Shown here: positions 60,806 to 64,000 of the stretch, in pieces
How positions within the stretch are numbered: the stretch's first letter is position 1
How the letters are laid out: each line of letters starts with the position of its first letter
Notes under the pieces: generated by a model
Seen by the model: the letters and a program-made list of their open reading frames with translations, nothing else
Told to the model about the DNA's origin: nothing
Database searches by the model: none
Position numbers and translations under genes: made by a program
NCBI RefSeq assembly: GCF_004167665.1
Contig: NZ_SEWE01000023.1
Coordinates: forward strand, 1-64,000
Origin: Hymenobacter persicinus
GTDB taxonomy: Bacteria > Bacteroidota > Bacteroidia > Cytophagales > Hymenobacteraceae
Reading direction: 5' to 3'
DNA: 64,000 bases

Positions 60806-61804
60806 CTAGCTGTAATCGATTTCGGTGTTATCACCGATGTTCAAACTATGGTTCAGGCCCCGGAACGAGGCGTCGGAGCCCACGATACAGTCGTGCATGA
60901 CGGCCTGCCGCAGCTCGGAGTAGGAGCCGATGATGGAGTCGCTCAGAATCGTGTTCTTGACGATGGTCCGGTCGCCGATGGCCACGTTGGGCCCGATGAT
61001 GGAGTGCGAAATCTGGCAGTCCTTGCCGATGCTGACGGGCGGAATGATGATGGTATCGGGAAACTCGGGGTAGTGGCGCTCCAGAAACTCGGGCCGCCCC
61101 AGCAGACGGGCGTTGGCTTCGAGCAGGCTTTCCTTGCGGCCGCAGTCAAACCAGTTGTCGACCGGGGCGGTGCTCATCTGGGCCCCGTCGTTGATCATCA
61201 GCATCAGGGCATCGGTGAGCTGAAACTCGCCGTGGGTGCGCTGGTCCTGCCCAATCAGGCGCTCCAGGGCCGAGGCCAGCCAGGCCGGGTCGGCAATCTT
61301 GTAGAGGCCCACCAGGGCGTAGTTCGACTTCGGAATGCGCGGCTTCTCCACCACTTTCGTCACCCGGCCGCTGGGGCTGGTTTCAACCAGGCCAAACATG
61401 CTTGGGGTCTTCACTTCCTTCACGGCCAGGATGCTGCCCGGCAGTTGGAGCAACTGGGGCAGGTCCACGTCCACGATGGTGTCGCCGAGCATGATGAGCA
61501 CCCCATCCTGGTCGTGGCGAAACGTGTCGCGGGCCAGCCACAGGGCGTGGCCGATACCCTCGCGCGGCTCCTGCACCACGAAGGTGGCGCGCAGCTCGGG
61601 ATACTGCCGGCGCACGTAGCTCTCAATCTTCTCGCCCAGGTAGCCGATGATGAAGACGAACTCCTCGATGCCGGCCGCCCGCAGCCGGTCGATGATGTGA
61701 CCCAGAATGGTATTGCCGGCCACGGGCACCAGCGACTTGGGCTGGGTGTGCGTGTGGGGCCGCAACCGCGACCCAATACCAGCAACAGGAATAACAGCTT
61801 TCAT
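60806..61804 (-). CDS. Sugar nucleotidyltransferase with left-handed beta-helix tail
   Basis: The product is 332 residues from the ATG at 61804. It opens with the pyrophosphorylase signature MKAVIPVAGIGSRLRPHTHTQPKSLVPVAGNT and continues with GIGHALWLA, LIMLGDTIVDVDL and NWFDCGRKESLLEAN. Hexapeptide repeats (IGKDCQISHSIIGPNVAIGDRTIVKNTILSDSIIG) follow. It is of the glucose-1-phosphate thymidylyl/uridylyltransferase or GDP-mannose type and makes an NDP-sugar for envelope glycans; the sugar is not certain. Confidence 0.88.
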   Translation of the reverse strand: MKAVIPVAGIGSRLRPHTHTQPKSLVPVAGNTILGHIIDRLRAAGIEEFVFIIGYLGEKIESYVRRQYPELRATFVVQEPREGIGHALWLARDTFRHDQDGVLIMLGDTIVDVDLPQLLQLPGSILAVKEVKTPSMFGLVETSPSGRVTKVVEKPRIPKSNYALVGLYKIADPAWLASALERLIGQDQRTHGEFQLTDALMLMINDGAQMSTAPVDNWFDCGRKESLLEANARLLGRPEFLERHYPEFPDTIIIPPVSIGKDCQISHSIIGPNVAIGDRTIVKNTILSDSIIGSYSELRQAVMHDCIVGSDASFRGLNHSLNIGDNTEIDYS

Positions 61805-62000
61805 GAACAGCAACGCTAGCGTAAGTCCGCAAAGTAATCAATCATTGTCGAGTGAGCCCCGGCACAACCGCAACGACCCGAATGCGTACTTTGCAGCGCA
61901 CCGGGTGGTGGCCCGTCGTAACCAGCCACGGGCCGTCCGGGTTTTCGCCCTTCCTTTGCTTTCTCCTTCCTTTTTTCCCTTCCATCCTATTTCCTTCCAC

Positions 62001-62579
62001 ATGAAACGGTTTCTCCTCTACTTCGCGGGCCTGGTCATTCTGCTTTCGCAGTCCTCCTGCGGCTACAACTCCATGGTGTCGAAAGACCAAGCCGTGAAGG
62101 CGCAGTGGGCCAACGTGCAAAACAGCTACCAGCGCCGCGCCGACCTGATTCCGAACCTGGTGAACACCGTAAAAGGGGCTGCCAACTTCGAAAAGTCGAC
62201 CCTGACCGACGTAATTAATGCCCGCGCCAAGGCTACTAGCGTGCAGATTTCGAGCGACCAGCTCACGCCCGAAAACCTGCAGAAATTCCAGGAAGCCCAG
62301 AGCCAGGTTAGCGCCGGGCTGGGCCGGCTGCTGGCCGTGTCGGAAAACTACCCCGACCTGAAGGCCAACGCCAACTTCCAGGAGCTGCAGGCCCAGATTG
62401 AGGGCACCGAAAACCGCATCAACGTGGAGCGCGGCAAGTTCAACGCCGTCACCAACGACTATAACGGCTACATCAAGTCGTTCCCCAACAACCTGTTTGC
62501 CGGCATGTTTGGCTTCAAGGAGAAGCCTTACTTCGAAGCCGACGCGGCCTCGCAGAAGGCGCCGACGGTTCAGTTCTAA
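62001..62579 (+). CDS. lemA: LemA family lipoprotein
   Basis: The product is 192 residues from the ATG at 62001. N-terminal lipobox SSC in LLSQSSCGYNSMVSKDQAVKAQWANVQ. LemA hallmarks are YQRRADLIPNLVNTVKG, LGRLLAVSENYPDLKAN and FQELQAQIEGTENRI. The product is a helical bundle attached to the membrane. It stands directly before two TPM-domain genes, a pairing conserved in many bacteria, where the set is thought to act in envelope stress or protein turnover; function is not established. Confidence 0.93.
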   Translation: MKRFLLYFAGLVILLSQSSCGYNSMVSKDQAVKAQWANVQNSYQRRADLIPNLVNTVKGAANFEKSTLTDVINARAKATSVQISSDQLTPENLQKFQEAQSQVSAGLGRLLAVSENYPDLKANANFQELQAQIEGTENRINVERGKFNAVTNDYNGYIKSFPNNLFAGMFGFKEKPYFEADAASQKAPTVQF

Positions 62580-62583
62580 GCTT

Positions 62584-62657
62584 GTTTTTGGCTTCTGGTT
62601 TTTGGTTTTCGGCCGTGACTGGCCGAAGCCAAAAACCAAAAATGAACTCCCAAAAAC
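62584..62657. repeat. TTTTTGG-unit intergenic palindrome
   Basis: The lemA-TPM gap consists of near-repeats of GGTTTTTGG on the left (TTTTTGGCTTCTGG, then TTTTCGGCC) and their complement on the right (GGCCGAAGCCAAAAACC). It is the same type of composite palindrome as in the atp operon and at 15.4 kb, with different units. Confidence 0.75.
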
Positions 62658-62664
62658 CATTGCC

Positions 62665-63120
62665 ATGAACAATCCTCTTACCCCCGAGCAGGAAGCGGCA
62701 TTAGTGGCCGCCATCCGGCAGGCGGAAACTACCACCTCCGGCGAAATCCGGGTGCACCTGGAAGACACCTGCCCCACGCCCGAGCCCCTGGATCGGGCCG
62801 CCCAGGTGTTTGCCGAACTCAACATGCACAAAACGGCCCTGCGCAACGGCGTGCTGTTTTACCTGGCTTGGGACACCCGACAGTTTGCCGTTATCGGCGA
62901 CGCGGGCATTAACTCCGTCGTGTCGGATGAGTTCTGGGAAATTACCAAGGAAGCGGTACTCGAGCAGTTCCGCATCGGCAAGTTTGTGCTGGGCCTGGAG
63001 CGCGGCATCAAGATGGTGGGCGAGCAGCTCAAGCGCAACTTCCCCTACGACGCCACCACCGACCAGAACGAACTCGACGACACCATCTCGTTTGGCGACG
63101 CCAAGCCGCCGCGCGTATGA
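62665..63120 (+). CDS. TPM-domain protein
   Basis: The product is 151 residues, without a signal peptide. The TPM fold (DUF477 type) shows in TTSGEIRVHLED, LNMHKTALRNGVLFYLAWDTRQFAVIGDAGI and FRIGKFVLGLERGIKMVGEQLKRNFPYD. It lacks membrane helices, so it is cytoplasmic or cell-surface-associated by partners. Its TGA overlaps the ATG of the next gene (ATGA), so the two are translationally coupled. Confidence 0.88.
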   Translation: MNNPLTPEQEAALVAAIRQAETTTSGEIRVHLEDTCPTPEPLDRAAQVFAELNMHKTALRNGVLFYLAWDTRQFAVIGDAGINSVVSDEFWEITKEAVLEQFRIGKFVLGLERGIKMVGEQLKRNFPYDATTDQNELDDTISFGDAKPPRV

Positions 63121-63947
63121 CAACACTCCCCTTTTTGCCGCCCCGCGGCCTTTGGCTCCGGCTCCTGCTGCTGGTTGTGCTGGTCGTCGGCGGGCTGCGC
63201 CCGGCCCTGGCCCAGAATCTACCCCCGCGCCCCAACCCGCCCCGCCTCGTCAATGACCTGGCCGGGATGCTGCGGCCCGATGAGGTGCAGGCCTTGGAAG
63301 ACAAGCTGGTGGCCTACAACGACTCCACTTCCTCCCAGATTGCCATCGTGACCGTGCCCACGCTCGGCGACTACGAAATTGCCGACTATGCCCAGCAGCT
63401 CTACGAAAGCTGGGGTATCGGGCAGAAAGGCACCAACAACGGCGTGCTGCTGCTGGTAGCTGAGCAGGAGCACCGGGCCCGCATCCAGACCGGCTACGGC
63501 CTGGAAGGTGCCATTCCGGATGCCTTGGCCAAGCGCATCATCTCCAATACCATCGTCCCGGCCTTCCGCGAAAAGCAGTACTACCAGGGCCTGAACCTGG
63601 CTACCGACGAGCTCATTGCCCTGGCCAAAGGTGAGTACAAAGCCGACCAGGCCCCCGCCACCCGCGACGATGCGGACACGAGTGGGTCGGGTTGGAAGTT
63701 CTGGCTCATCATTGCCGCGCTGGTGCTGTTTATCATCCTGCGCAGCCGCGGGGGCGGCAACGGCGGGCGGCGTAGCGGCGGCTTCGGCGGCGGCATGATT
63801 CCGCCCATCATCTTCGGCGACTTCAGCGGGGGCCGCGGCGGCTTCGGCGGAGGGTTTGGGGGTGGCTTCGGCGGCGGAGGTGGCGGCGGATTCGGCGGTT
63901 TCGGGGGCGGCAGCTCCGGGGGCGGCGGGGCCAGCGGCAGCTGGTAA
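63117..63947 (+). CDS. TPM-domain membrane protein with Gly-rich tail (YgcG family)
   Basis: The product is 276 residues. A signal peptide (to about 33, ending ALAQN) is followed by a periplasmic TPM domain (about 40-175: LVNDLAGMLRPDEVQALEDKL, SSQIAIVTVPTLGDYEIADYA, WGIGQKGTNNGVLLLVAEQEHRARIQTGYGLEGAIPDA). Then there is a transmembrane helix (about 192-208) and a tail of nearly pure Gly/Phe/Ser. This is the standard plan of the YgcG family next to lemA. Confidence 0.92.
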   Translation: MTTLPFLPPRGLWLRLLLLVVLVVGGLRPALAQNLPPRPNPPRLVNDLAGMLRPDEVQALEDKLVAYNDSTSSQIAIVTVPTLGDYEIADYAQQLYESWGIGQKGTNNGVLLLVAEQEHRARIQTGYGLEGAIPDALAKRIISNTIVPAFREKQYYQGLNLATDELIALAKGEYKADQAPATRDDADTSGSGWKFWLIIAALVLFIILRSRGGGNGGRRSGGFGGGMIPPIIFGDFSGGRGGFGGGFGGGFGGGGGGGFGGFGGGSSGGGGASGSW

Positions 63948-63974
63948 ACGGCTCATTTATTTGCACGAAATAAA

Positions 63975-64000
63975 AAGGGCGGCTCAGATGAGTCGCCCTT
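63975..64000 (+). terminator. Terminator stem after the TPM cluster (cut by window end)
   Basis: AAGGGCGGCTC (63975-63985), AGAT loop, GAGTCGCCCTT (63990-64000) with one mismatch. Any following T-run lies outside the window. Confidence 0.75.

Overview
The window looks like chromosome from a high-GC member of the Bacteroidota, order Cytophagales, most likely a Hymenobacter-type organism. The grounds are the type IX secretion/gliding genes (gldKLMN, sprE/porW, a PorP/SprF protein), a secreted protein with a type IX C-terminal sorting domain, Bacteroidota-only families (DUF4271, DUF4286, DUF6526), promoter elements of the TAnnTTTG type, and GC-rich coding with strong third-position bias. The genus is inference; there is no rRNA gene here to settle it.

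Layout. 1-2873: 3' part of a large minus-strand repeat protein destined for type IX secretion. 3.1-6.1 kb: an accessory stretch with twin palindromes, an XRE-like regulator, two small orphan genes and a cupin protein. 6.2-12.2 kb: minus-strand F1Fo ATP synthase operon atpZ-(membrane protein)-atpB-E-F-H-A-G, without atpD and atpC. 12.4-19.8 kb, plus strand: sprE/porW, a class A penicillin-binding protein and uvrC. 19.85-25.6 kb, minus strand: gldK-L-M-N and porP/sprF. 25.7-30.2 kb, minus strand: hemD-like, DUF4271, a MraY/WecA-type transferase, a hypothetical and lipB. 30.3-34.9 kb: yraN, a MORN/YwqK-type lipoprotein, a gene cut by an in-frame TAG, htpG and a hypothetical. 35.4-44 kb, mostly plus strand: a His-rich secreted protein, a ZnuD-like TonB receptor, a second XRE-like regulator behind a palindrome, an esterase, a cation diffusion facilitator, an MFS transporter and small genes. 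44.1-47.3 kb, minus strand: GNAT, a lipoprotein and a prolyl oligopeptidase. 60.2-64 kb: an orphan membrane protein, a sugar nucleotidyltransferase and a lemA-TPM-TPM cluster.

The most interesting part is 47.6-59.9 kb, minus strand. Ten genes run in one direction and include a MotB/ZorB-like stator subunit, a MotA/ZorA-like channel with a long coiled-coil tail, a very large Hsp70/actin-fold (SrfB-like) ATPase, a tubulin-like GTPase-fold protein, a VWA-like lipoprotein, a three-helix membrane protein, a single-pass coiled-coil/Pro-Gln-rich protein and a small lipoprotein. Two AT-richer orphan genes and three dispersed palindromic repeats sit inside the operon. Together these predict an envelope-spanning, proton-motive-force-coupled machine with both actin-like and tubulin-like cytoplasmic parts. 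I do not recognise it as a named system.

Other themes are four intergenic palindromes that share an architecture but not a sequence, two families of dispersed inverted repeats, and two paralogous XRE/coiled-coil regulators that each follow a large palindrome.
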